Under the pieces are notes generated by a model that saw only the letters and a program-made list of their open reading frames with translations, had not been told where the DNA came from and made no database searches. From the NCBI GenBank assembly GCA_028873275.1, contig JAGWLJ010000012.1, positions 1 to 13,051 on the forward strand: a stretch of DNA of 13,051 bases, written 5' to 3'. Position numbers and translations under genes: made by a program. The stretch is from Pseudomonadota bacterium (GTDB lineage Bacteria > Pseudomonadota > Alphaproteobacteria > Rickettsiales > SXRF01). Position 1 is the first letter of the stretch; the number at the start of each line of letters is the position of its first letter. This document shows positions 1-6,326 of the stretch, in pieces.

Positions 1-173
1 TGATCTTCGCCATCGACCGCTTCATGTCGAACGGCCGCGCCATCGTCAACATCGTCGGCAACGGACTGGCCACCGTCATGATCGCCAAATGGGAGGGCGA
101 GCTTGATCACCGGCAGGCCAGCGATGTGCTGGCCGGACGCCGCGAACCGGATATGTCACTATTGGAAAAATAA
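1..173 (+). CDS. dctA: C4-dicarboxylate/cation symporter DctA, C-terminal end (5' partial)
   Basis: This is the last 56 codons of a gene that enters from the left edge; codons read in frame from base 3 and stop at TAA 171-173. The peptide contains DRFMSNGRAIVNIVGNG followed by a stretch ending in AKWEGELD. From knowledge of the family, this closely matches the end of DctA, the sodium- or proton-coupled inner-membrane carrier for succinate, fumarate and malate, in which a DRFMS..R...N..GN motif sits in the last transmembrane/hairpin region before a short polar tail. The tail ends in SLLEK. The substrate cannot be assigned from this fragment, and glutamate/aspartate carriers of the same DAACS family are an alternative. 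No terminator is visible after the stop, and the next ORF starts 14 bases later, so the two may share a transcript. Confidence 0.85.
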   Translation, partial: IFAIDRFMSNGRAIVNIVGNGLATVMIAKWEGELDHRQASDVLAGRREPDMSLLEK

Positions 174-187
174 TAGGATAAACAGCT

Positions 188-565
188 ATGCCAGCATCTA
201 TTGGGCTTCCCGGCGAAAAAAATAATCGGTCAAATGATTACATTCTTGTCTATAATTCGGCTTTTGGGCTTAACAGCATTACCATCTATCCAGGCATAGA
301 CACCAAAGTTTATTTTGGGTTCGAGGGCAGCACGACAGCGGCGCTTGAGGAGGCAAGGGATAAAGCGGTACAGCAGCTGCAAAATGCCGGTGTGCGGGCC
401 AGTGCGGCAGCGAATTTGGGTATGCTTGGAATCCCAGTGGAAGATCTGGAAAAAGCATTGCGGGCTTTTAATATTGGGAATATTTCTACAGCCCGTGCAA
501 TTACCTATGTGCGGTCGAAACTGTTTGCTTCACCTTCTGTGGCAGCCCAACATCTATTTAACTGA
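188..565 (+). CDS. Uncharacterised 125-residue protein
   Basis: I do not recognise this protein. ATG 188 follows an AGGA Shine-Dalgarno core at 175-178 with a 9-base gap, and only 14 bases separate it from the dctA stop, so co-transcription is likely. The N-terminal half is polar with beta-type segments (residues about 18-46). The middle and C-terminal half look helical: TTAALEEARDKAVQQLQNAG, then a Leu/Ala-rich stretch with LGIPVEDLEKALRAF. There is no signal peptide, membrane span or Cys/His metal motif, so it is probably cytoplasmic. The DNA is visibly richer in A and T than dctA or glnD, which suggests later acquisition or relaxed selection. Coding status rests on the good ribosome binding site, an uninterrupted frame and lack of a better candidate in the interval. 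Confidence 0.6.
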   Translation: MPASIGLPGEKNNRSNDYILVYNSAFGLNSITIYPGIDTKVYFGFEGSTTAALEEARDKAVQQLQNAGVRASAAANLGMLGIPVEDLEKALRAFNIGNISTARAITYVRSKLFASPSVAAQHLFN

Positions 566-582
566 TCTCTGCAATCGCCGCA

Positions 583-611
583 TAGACGCGTCCCTCTAAT
601 ACCCCTAGAAT
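583..611 (+). promoter_or_regulatory. Possible promoter of glnD giving a leaderless mRNA
   Basis: TAGACG (583-588) and TAGAAT (606-611) are separated by 17 bases and match the sigma-70 -35 and -10 consensus at 4/6 and 5/6 positions. The expected transcription start, about seven bases after the -10 box, falls at or next to the glnD ATG at 618. No Shine-Dalgarno sequence lies in front of that ATG, which is consistent with leaderless initiation. This is a consensus match by eye only. Confidence 0.4.
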
Positions 612-617
612 ATCTCC

Positions 618-3284
618 ATGAGCACCTCCCCATCGGAGCCGCTGGGCCAGCCGCTGGCGGCATTGCGCGGCAAGCCGGACAAGGAAAAAATCCTTTCCCT
701 CTGCCGCAACTGGCTTGACGGTGAGCGGCAGGCCATCAAAGACAGATTTCTGGCATCGAACGATGCGGCGTCCATGCTGGCGGCGCACAGCCATGCCATG
801 GACGAATTGCTGCAATCGCTGTTCTCTTTCTTCTCCCCTCATGGAGGAGTGGGAATATCCCTGATCGCCGTGGGCGGTTATGGCCGCCGGGAGCTTTTTC
901 CCTATTCCGATATCGACCTACTTTTCCTCTATGAAGGCGACTCCGCTCATGCCGCCGCCATCGCCGAATCCATGCTGTATGTCCTGTGGGATCTCGGCCT
1001 TGCCGTCGGCCATGCGCATCGCAGCCTGGACGAGGCCATGACGCTGGCGAAGGAGGACATGACCATTCGCACCACCCTGCTCGATGCCCGCCTGCTGGCC
1101 GGCAATGCGGCATTATATGAGCGGTTCCACCGGCATTTCAGGCAGGAGATCGTCGTCGGGGCGGCGCTGGAATTCGTCGAAGCCAAGCTCGCCGAGCGCG
1201 ACGCCCGCCACCTGCGTTTCGGCGACTCGCGCTACATGCTCGAGCCCAATGTCAAGGAGGGCAAGGGCGGCCTTCGCGACCTGCATACGCTGTGGTGGCT
1301 GGCGCAGTATATTTACTCCATCGGCACGATCAAAGACCTGGTAAAGATGAAACTGCTCACGCCGGAGGAATACCGCGCCTTTGATCGCGCCCGCACGTTT
1401 CTATGGCGCACGCGCATCCATCTGCATTACCTGGCCGGGCGGCCGGAGGAGCGCCTTACCTTTGACCGCCAGCAGGCGCTGGCGCCGCTGATGGGATATC
1501 CGCATCCTTCCATCAACCGTTCCATCGAACGCTTTATGCGACATTATTTCGCGGCGGTGCGAACGGTGGGCAGCCTTACCCGCATCTTCTGCGCCCTGCT
1601 GGAGGAAGAACACCAGCGGCGGCCGCGCCGGTCGCTGGCCTGGCTGACGACAGCGCCGTGGAAACTGGGCGCTTTCCGCATCGACGGCGAGCGGCTCAAT
1701 GTGCGCCATGAAGACAGCTTCGAGAAAGATCCGGTGCTGATGATCGAGCTGTTCCGCATGGCGCAGCTGCATGATCTCGACATTCATCCGAAGGCGCTGC
1801 GGCTGATCGGGCGCAACCTGCGCCGCATCAACGACAACCTGCGCCAGGATCCCCGCGCCAACGCGCTGTTTCTCGATATATTGCTGGCCTACCAGGGCCC
1901 GGAAGCCACGCTCCGGCGCATGAGCGAGGCCGGAGTGCTGGGCCGGTTCATTCCCGAATTCGGCCGCGTCATCGGCCAGACGCAGTTCAATATGTACCAT
2001 GTCTATACCGTCGACGAGCATACGCTGGTGGCGCTGGGAATCCTCCATAACGTCGAGCAGGGAAAGCTGGCCGCCGAGCTGCCGCTGGCCAGCGAAATCA
2101 TCCGCCGCCTGCAGATGAAACGTGTGCTTTACCTGGCCCTGTTCTGCCACGATATCGCCAAAGGCCGCGGCGGCGATCACTCCACGCTGGGAGAACGCAT
2201 CGTCACCCGGCTGGCCCGGCGCTTCGGCTTCTCCATCGACGAAGCGGAAACCGCCGCCTGGCTGGTGCGGCAGCACCTGCTCTTCTCCAATACCGTGTTT
2301 AAGCGCGATATCGAGGACCCGCGCACCGTGCAGGATTTCGTCGCCACGGTGAAATCGCCGGAGCGGCTCAAGCTGCTGCTGGTGCTGACGGTGGCCGATA
2401 TCCGCGCCGTCGGCCCGGCAGTGTGGAACGCCTGGAAAGCGGCTTTGATGCGCGAGCTGTTCCGCCGCGCCGAGCAGGCCATGGGCACCGCCGCCGTCGA
2501 GCTCAGGCCGCAGGAGGCGGACAGCCTGCGCCAGAAATTGCTGATGGCTCTGCCGGGATGGAAGGAAAGCGAGGTCGACGCCTACCTGGAACAGGGAAGC
2601 CCGGCGTTCCGCGCCAGCTTCGACGCACCGCGCCACGCTGTCATCGCGCGCATGATACGCGAGGCGAGAGGTTCGCAGCTGCCGCTGCTGATGGATACGC
2701 AGCACGATTACGAACGCTCGATGACCGAGATTACTCTCGTCACCTACGACCAGCACGCGCTCTTCTCCAAACTGGCGGGCGCCATGGCATTGGCGGGGGC
2801 GGGCATTATCAGCGCCAAGATATTTACGCTGAAGGACGGGTTGGCGGTGGACGTATTCCAGGTGCAGGACGCGGCCGGGCAGGTATTCGACCGGCCGGAC
2901 CGGCTGGCCCGCATGTCGGTCTATATCGAGCAGGCGCTATGCGGCGAACTGGACCTGGCGGAGGCGCTGCTCAAGCGCACCCGCTCCGCGCATCCCAGCC
3001 GCGACGCCGTCAGGGCGCCGGCGCAGGTGTTCATCGAAAATAACGCCAGCCATATCTGCAGCGTCGTCGAGTTGACCGGGCATGACCGGCCGGGATTTCT
3101 CTATGATGTCACGCAAACGATGGCGGCGCTCGGGCTGCAGATCGCCACGGCGCACATCTCCACCTACGGCACGCAAGCCGCCGACGTGTTCTACGTCAAG
3201 GACATCTTTGGCATGAAAATCACCCACGACGCCAAGCTGCAGCAGGTGCGCGAAGCGCTGCTGAAGGCGATCGAGCCGCTTTAG
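618..3284 (+). CDS. glnD: Bifunctional [protein-PII] uridylyltransferase / uridylyl-removing enzyme GlnD
   Basis: GlnD senses glutamine. At low glutamine it uridylylates PII proteins (GlnB/GlnK), and at high glutamine it removes the UMP, so it controls nitrogen assimilation through GlnE and NtrBC. The 888-residue protein has the full family layout. A nucleotidyltransferase domain carries GGYGRREL at 86-93 and the metal-binding Asp pair of SDID at 98 and 100. An HD hydrolase domain has CHDIAKGRGGDH with His511-Asp512. Two C-terminal ACT domains lie at about 703-775 (VTYDQHALFSKLAGAMA) and 814-885 (LTGHDRPGFLYDVTQTMA). Length is normal for the family (about 850-950). ATG 618 gives the expected short N-terminal extension but has no Shine-Dalgarno site. 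The last four bases overlap the end of rplI on the other strand. Activity is inferred from intact catalytic motifs in both enzymatic domains. Confidence 0.97.
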   Translation: MSTSPSEPLGQPLAALRGKPDKEKILSLCRNWLDGERQAIKDRFLASNDAASMLAAHSHAMDELLQSLFSFFSPHGGVGISLIAVGGYGRRELFPYSDIDLLFLYEGDSAHAAAIAESMLYVLWDLGLAVGHAHRSLDEAMTLAKEDMTIRTTLLDARLLAGNAALYERFHRHFRQEIVVGAALEFVEAKLAERDARHLRFGDSRYMLEPNVKEGKGGLRDLHTLWWLAQYIYSIGTIKDLVKMKLLTPEEYRAFDRARTFLWRTRIHLHYLAGRPEERLTFDRQQALAPLMGYPHPSINRSIERFMRHYFAAVRTVGSLTRIFCALLEEEHQRRPRRSLAWLTTAPWKLGAFRIDGERLNVRHEDSFEKDPVLMIELFRMAQLHDLDIHPKALRLIGRNLRRINDNLRQDPRANALFLDILLAYQGPEATLRRMSEAGVLGRFIPEFGRVIGQTQFNMYHVYTVDEHTLVALGILHNVEQGKLAAELPLASEIIRRLQMKRVLYLALFCHDIAKGRGGDHSTLGERIVTRLARRFGFSIDEAETAAWLVRQHLLFSNTVFKRDIEDPRTVQDFVATVKSPERLKLLLVLTVADIRAVGPAVWNAWKAALMRELFRRAEQAMGTAAVELRPQEADSLRQKLLMALPGWKESEVDAYLEQGSPAFRASFDAPRHAVIARMIREARGSQLPLLMDTQHDYERSMTEITLVTYDQHALFSKLAGAMALAGAGIISAKIFTLKDGLAVDVFQVQDAAGQVFDRPDRLARMSVYIEQALCGELDLAEALLKRTRSAHPSRDAVRAPAQVFIENNASHICSVVELTGHDRPGFLYDVTQTMAALGLQIATAHISTYGTQAADVFYVKDIFGMKITHDAKLQQVREALLKAIEPL

Positions 3285-3739
3285 GCCTCTTCCTGTTCGC
3301 TGCGCACGACACTGACGGTAACGGTAGCCGTCACTTCGGCATGCAGGGTCAGGCGAACCGGGTAATCGCCGATGCTCTTGATGGTATTGGCAAGAACGAT
3401 CTGGCTCTTGGGCACGTCGTGACCGGCTTCCTTGAAGGCCTCGGCGATATCGCGCACGGCGACCGAGCCATAGAGCTTGCCTTCCTGGCTGGCCTGGCGC
3501 ATCAGGGTCAGCGTCATGCCGTCGAGGGTTTTGGCATGGGTTTCCGCTTCCGCCCTGGCTTTGGCGTTCTGCTCCTCGATGATATGGCGGCGCTCCTCGA
3601 ACACTTTCTTGTTGTCGTCACTGGCGCGCAGCGCCTTTTTCTGCGGGATAAGGAAATTACGGCCATAGCCGTTCCTGACCTTCACCACGTCGCCGATACC
3701 GCCCAGGCGGGTGATACGTTCCAATAAAATGACTTCCAT
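3281..3739 (-). CDS. rplI: 50S ribosomal protein L9
   Basis: This 152-residue protein starts MEVILLERITRLGGIGDVV and continues through VRNGYGRNFLIP, the signature of the L9 N-terminal domain that binds 23S rRNA. A long helical linker (about residues 40-75, rich in Glu, Lys and Ala) leads to the C-terminal domain with GKLYGSVAVRDIAEAF. L9 sits near the base of the L1 stalk and helps reading-frame maintenance. The start ATG has a GAGG Shine-Dalgarno core five bases upstream on the minus strand. It is the last gene of rpsF-rpsR-DUF2232-rplI, 37 bases behind the membrane-protein gene. Its stop codon lies inside the last four bases of the convergent glnD, so no terminator exists between the two genes and their transcripts must overlap if either reads past its stop. 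Confidence 0.97.
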   Translation of the reverse strand: MEVILLERITRLGGIGDVVKVRNGYGRNFLIPQKKALRASDDNKKVFEERRHIIEEQNAKARAEAETHAKTLDGMTLTLMRQASQEGKLYGSVAVRDIAEAFKEAGHDVPKSQIVLANTIKSIGDYPVRLTLHAEVTATVTVSVVRSEQEEA

Positions 3740-3776
3740 ACGAGCCTCTAGCGTTTAAGGGGGCTCCTCTCTTAGA

Positions 3777-4676
3777 TCACTTTTCGGCCGCTGACAAGCA
3801 CTTAATCTGGTGCCAGAGGCCCACCCCCGACAGGGCCAGCGCCGGCCAGAACTGGGCGAAAATCACGAAATAGATAAAAAAGAGGAAAAACCGTCGGTTT
3901 GGCCAGGAGCGGCTGGCATCGTGCATCAGCGCCGTGCCGGAAAAAAAATAGGGCAGCATCAGCGAGATCAGCGTCGACTTGCCGACCAGGCTCATCGACG
4001 GGCTGCCGATCAGCGAGGCCAAACCGCAGATGGCCAGCAGCCATAGCATCCAGCCCGGGATGGAAAACCGGCCGACGGCGAAATCGGGCCGGAGCGCCTT
4101 CCCCCTGAGCAGCCGGTGCGCCACCCAGCCATGCGCATACAGCGCCAGCCCCCACAGCCAGATGGTGACCGGAAATACCAGGAACGACCACTGGCTGGCC
4201 AGCATGTCGAGGATATCGCCGTAATCGTCCTCGAGATCGGCGAAGGCCTCGTGGATATTCTGCGACAGCAGGCCCGCCACCCCGCCCGGCTGAAAGGCGT
4301 AAAACAACCCCATCAGCCCGACCAGCGCGCAGGCATAAAGCGTCAGATGGGTGATGATCATGCCGACGGGCATCCATTTGCGGCGGGCGCCTTCCACCCG
4401 CAGGCGCAGGCTTTCCCGGCTGATATACCAGGCCGGCAGCCCCAGGAGCAGCAGGAAGAACACCCCGGCGGGCACTCCGGCGATGGCGCCGATCAGCACG
4501 GCGGCGGCCAGCATGGCGTCGAGGGCCGATTTCGGGCCGCGGCCGAATCCCGTATAAAACAGCGGCAGCGTCGGCAGGAACATGAAAAGAAAGCCGAGCC
4601 CCATGCCGAATACGGACAGGAACAAAACGGCCGTCAGCACACCGGCGGTAAGCGTATCGATAAGGGATTTAGTCAT
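3777..4676 (-). CDS. DUF2232 family integral membrane protein
   Basis: This is a 299-residue, strongly hydrophobic protein with about eight likely transmembrane segments (approximately residues 8-40, 52-80, 103-128, 163-185, 205-228, 233-250 and 264-285, some double). From family knowledge, DUF2232 proteins commonly sit between rpsR and rplI in alphaproteobacteria; their biochemical role is not established. The position and fold type support that assignment more than any single motif does. A charged loop near 90-102 (RESLRLRVEGARRKW) and an acidic stretch, DLEDDYGD near 147-154, lie between spans. The start is preceded by a weak GGGG box only two bases from the ATG. The 100-base gap to rpsR contains alternative hairpins that could limit expression relative to the ribosomal genes. 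A transport or envelope role would be a guess. Confidence 0.88.
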   Translation of the reverse strand: MTKSLIDTLTAGVLTAVLFLSVFGMGLGFLFMFLPTLPLFYTGFGRGPKSALDAMLAAAVLIGAIAGVPAGVFFLLLLGLPAWYISRESLRLRVEGARRKWMPVGMIITHLTLYACALVGLMGLFYAFQPGGVAGLLSQNIHEAFADLEDDYGDILDMLASQWSFLVFPVTIWLWGLALYAHGWVAHRLLRGKALRPDFAVGRFSIPGWMLWLLAICGLASLIGSPSMSLVGKSTLISLMLPYFFSGTALMHDASRSWPNRRFFLFFIYFVIFAQFWPALALSGVGLWHQIKCLSAAEK

Positions 4677-4677
4677 A

Positions 4678-4735
4678 ACCCCGTTGGAGCGAGCGGATAA
4701 CGGGGTCCGGTATTACCACGTTACACCAGACCCCG
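4678..4735 (-). promoter_or_regulatory. Two mutually exclusive hairpins in the DUF2232 gene leader
   Basis: In the minus-strand transcript, bases 4735-4729 (CGGGGTC) can pair with 4707-4701 (GACCCCG), and the stem extends inward through a U-G wobble and GGTGT/ATACC to about 13 pairs. Alternatively, 4706-4699 (ACCCCGTT) can pair perfectly with 4685-4678 (AACGGGGT), which contains the only Shine-Dalgarno-like run before the ATG at 4676. Both folds need the same bases 4701-4706, so only one can exist at a time. No U-tract follows either stem, so control of translation or RNA processing is more likely than termination. Confidence 0.5.
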
Positions 4736-4746
4736 CAACAAGCCTG

Positions 4747-4764
4747 TCCCCGCGCAGGCGGGGA
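4747..4764. repeat. REP-like GC-rich palindrome after rpsR
   Basis: TCCCCGC (4747-4753) and GCGGGGA (4758-4764) form a perfect 7-bp stem with a 4-base loop, 12 bases past the rpsR stop codon. Palindromes of this TCCCCGC...GCGGGGA type recur as intergenic repeats in many proteobacterial genomes. Only one copy is seen in this window. On the rpsR transcript it lacks a following U-tract, so it would protect a 3' end or act as a weak pause rather than be a clear terminator. Confidence 0.45.
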
Positions 4765-4776
4765 TGCGGAGTTTTA

Positions 4777-5028
4777 TTACTGCGTGACGAAGGGCAGCAG
4801 GGCCAGGTTGCGGGCGCGCTTGATGGCGGTGGCCAGGTGGCGCTGCTTCTTATGCGACACCGAGGTGATGCGCGACGGCAGGATCTTGCCGCGCTCGGAG
4901 ACGAAGCGCGACAGCAGCTTGACGTCCTTGTAATCGATCTTTGGAGCGTTGGCGCCGGTCAGCGGGCAGCTTTTCTTGCGGCGGAAAAATACTTTGCGGC
5001 CCTGGCCGGCGTTATCGGGTCTTTCCAT
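4777..5028 (-). CDS. rpsR: 30S ribosomal protein S18
   Basis: This 83-residue basic protein has the S18 core: FFRRKKSCPLTG at the N-terminus, IDYKDVKLLSRFVSERGKI in the middle, and LATAIKRARNLALLPF at the end. S18 binds S6 on the platform of the 30S subunit. The gene starts nine bases after rpsF, and its Shine-Dalgarno AGGAG overlaps the rpsF stop codon (TAGGAG in the minus-strand mRNA, around 5040-5035). This predicts translational coupling that keeps the two partner proteins equimolar. Length and motifs are normal. Confidence 0.97.
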   Translation of the reverse strand: MERPDNAGQGRKVFFRRKKSCPLTGANAPKIDYKDVKLLSRFVSERGKILPSRITSVSHKKQRHLATAIKRARNLALLPFVTQ

Positions 5029-5037
5029 GGCGAACTC

Positions 5038-5430
5038 CTAGCTGGCGATTTCTTCGGAAGCGGCGGCAGGCGCTTCGCCGGTATCCGGCGCGCCCTCGTC
5101 GCGGCTTCTTGACTGCTGCATCATGACCGACGGGCCTTCGGAAATTTCCTCGACGCGCACGGTCAGGGTGCGGATGACGTCTTCGTTGATGCGCAGGTTG
5201 CGCTCCAGCTCTTTCACCGCATCGGCGGGGGCGTCGATGGCCAGCCAGGCGTAATGGCCGCGGCGGTTCTTCTGGATGCGGTAGGCGAGGCCGCGCAAGC
5301 CCCAGTATTCGTTTTTGACGACCTTGCCGCCGCCCTGCTCAACGATGGCGGTCAGGCTTTCGGTCAGCTTGCCGACATCCTGGCGCGACAGGTCCTGACG
5401 GGCGACAAAGGTGCTTTCGTAGAGCGGCAT
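5038..5430 (-). CDS. rpsF: 30S ribosomal protein S6
   Basis: This 130-residue protein begins MPLYESTFVARQDLS and contains the conserved EYWGLRGLAYRIQKNRRGHY strand-helix region and LRINEDVIRTLTVRVEE. It is followed by an acidic and Ala-rich tail of about 30 residues, as is common in alphaproteobacteria. S6 pairs with S18 in the small-subunit platform. The ATG has AGGAG (5445-5441 on the minus strand) ten bases upstream. It is the first gene of the minus-strand operon ending with rplI. A weak promoter candidate on the minus strand is TTGCAA, 16 bases, TATTAA, just upstream at about 5509-5482. Confidence 0.97.
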   Translation of the reverse strand: MPLYESTFVARQDLSRQDVGKLTESLTAIVEQGGGKVVKNEYWGLRGLAYRIQKNRRGHYAWLAIDAPADAVKELERNLRINEDVIRTLTVRVEEISEGPSVMMQQSRSRDEGAPDTGEAPAAASEEIAS

Positions 5431-5470
5431 TTTAGATAAACTCCTGATTTATCGACTGGTATTTTCAAAG

Positions 5471-5495
5471 GGGCTCTATTAATAGCCCTTTTTTT
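5471..5495 (+). terminator. Hairpin with T-tract in the rpsF leader
   Basis: GGGCT (5471-5475) and AGCCC (5484-5488) make a 5-bp stem with an 8-base loop, followed on the plus strand by seven T residues (5489-5495). On the plus strand it resembles a short intrinsic terminator facing transcription antisense to rpsF, pointing toward the orphan genes. On the minus strand the same stem, with CCCCTTT behind it, lies in the rpsF leader and could be an attenuator. The stem is short, so confidence is low. Confidence 0.3.
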
Positions 5496-5618
5496 CGGGA
5501 TTGCAAGCGGTAATTGGAGTGTTTTTGATCGGCGTTCTATGCGTTGCAAAAATATTAAATAAATGTTAATATAATGGCTCATTTGCTTTCTGGCTGCTGA
5601 CTTGTTCAGTATAAAAAC

Positions 5619-5724
5619 GGGCGCTCGATAACGCCTGTGCCAAAAGCCAAAGTCATGGGATGGAAGGGCGAAATTCCAACTGTGACTGCGAAGGGTTTCT
5701 TTTTTCTGCCGCAGGCAGAAGGAG
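5619..5724 (+). promoter_or_regulatory. Structured leader of the first orphan secreted-protein gene
   Basis: Three complementary pairs lie in order before the ATG at 5731. GGCG (5620-5623) pairs with CGCC (5632-5635). AGTCA (5651-5655) pairs with TGACT (5683-5687) and encloses TGGAA (5661-5665) with TTCCA (5674-5678), giving a stem with internal loops. TTCTGCC (5704-5710) pairs with GGCAGAA (5714-5720) around a 3-base loop. The last stem can extend by wobble and A-U pairs so that the Shine-Dalgarno GGAG (5721-5724) is paired with the T-run at 5700-5703. No known riboswitch consensus was recognised. Confidence 0.4.
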
Positions 5725-5730
5725 AATCAG

Positions 5731-6210
5731 ATGAAGAAGAGCATCATGTTCGTGCTGGCGTTCGCGGTTCCGTTCCTCTACTCGTCATTGGGTGCGCAGG
5801 AAGGCCTGACACCCGGTCAGATTGAGGAAAAGGAGATCAAAGCACTCCACGAGACTGTGGAGTTCGGCTACGAAGCCAGGAAGCTCGATGTTTACACCAA
5901 ACGACTGCTGAATGGCAGCCAATGGGAAATCATCGGGGAAGGCAAAACGCTGGAGGGCATCTTTCGCTACAATGCGAAGGACAACAAACTGGCGTTAGAG
6001 GTTGAAGGTATCTTCCATCCATGCCGGTTTGTTCACGTTACCCCCAGCTACATGCCAACGTACTGGATGCGGTTGGACGTGCCCCAGGGATCTCCCCTGG
6101 AGACCTTTGCTAAGAAGTCGACCCTCGTTCGGCCGGACTTCACGCAGCATGCCGGAACCGACAAAGGCTTCCGGATGAAGTACAAGGGGCGGGAAGGTCT
6201 TCCAAAATAA
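5731..6210 (+). CDS. Uncharacterised exported protein, 159 residues
   Basis: I do not recognise the family. The start at 5731 has an excellent GAAGGAG ribosome binding site at 5718-5724. Residues 1-22 form a typical Sec signal peptide: MKKS, a hydrophobic core FVLAFAVPFLY, then SSLGA with likely cleavage near residue 22. The mature part, about 137 residues, is polar with mixed strand and helix character. It has one cysteine (FHPCRF) and ends KYKGREGLPK. It contains no membrane span, lipobox or enzyme motif I can name. It is monocistronic: a structured leader lies before it and a strong terminator at 6234-6267 follows. Its base composition and codon choice look less GC-driven than those of rpsF or fabD. 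Periplasmic or secreted location is inferred from the signal peptide. Confidence 0.75.
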   Translation: MKKSIMFVLAFAVPFLYSSLGAQEGLTPGQIEEKEIKALHETVEFGYEARKLDVYTKRLLNGSQWEIIGEGKTLEGIFRYNAKDNKLALEVEGIFHPCRFVHVTPSYMPTYWMRLDVPQGSPLETFAKKSTLVRPDFTQHAGTDKGFRMKYKGREGLPK

Positions 6211-6233
6211 GGAAGTGCTTCCCCCGCCAATCC

Positions 6234-6267
6234 AATACCACCCCACGCCCAGGGGTGGTATTTTTTT
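6234..6267 (+). terminator. Strong intrinsic terminator of the 159-residue protein gene
   Basis: AATACCACCCC (6234-6244) pairs perfectly with GGGGTGGTATT (6252-6262), an 11-bp stem with a 7-base loop, followed by an uninterrupted T-run through 6267. It begins 24 bases after the stop codon at 6208-6210. This is the clearest rho-independent terminator in the window. Confidence 0.9.
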
Positions 6268-6278
6268 GCCCTTTTCCC

Positions 6279-6307
6279 TGTACAAATTGTTAACAATAGA
6301 TTAATAT
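6279..6307 (+). promoter_or_regulatory. Promoter candidate with a 12-bp palindrome in its spacer
   Basis: TGTACA (6279-6284) and TAATAT (6302-6307) are 17 bases apart and each match the sigma-70 boxes at 4/6 positions. Between them lies the perfect palindrome ATTGTTAACAAT (6286-6297). A dyad between -35 and -10 is a common place for a repressor operator. The site lies directly after the preceding terminator and about 150 bases before the small lipoprotein-like gene. Confidence 0.4.
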
Positions 6308-6326
6308 AGCGGCAGTGTTTTTCTTT

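Noticed and set aside
1401..2756. A 451-codon open frame on the minus strand within glnD
   Set aside because: It lies wholly antisense to the clearly conserved glnD; its Gln/His/Arg-rich composition is typical of a shadow frame of GC-rich coding DNA.
4116..4700. A 194-codon plus-strand frame opposite the DUF2232 gene
   Set aside because: It is Gln/His/Arg-rich, antisense to a coherent membrane protein, and has no signal of its own.
5544..5575. TTGCAA and TATAAT as a plus-strand promoter for the first orphan gene
   Set aside because: The boxes are 20 bases apart, too far for a normal sigma-70 promoter. TAATAT at 17 bases is possible but the region is simply AT-rich, so no feature was listed.
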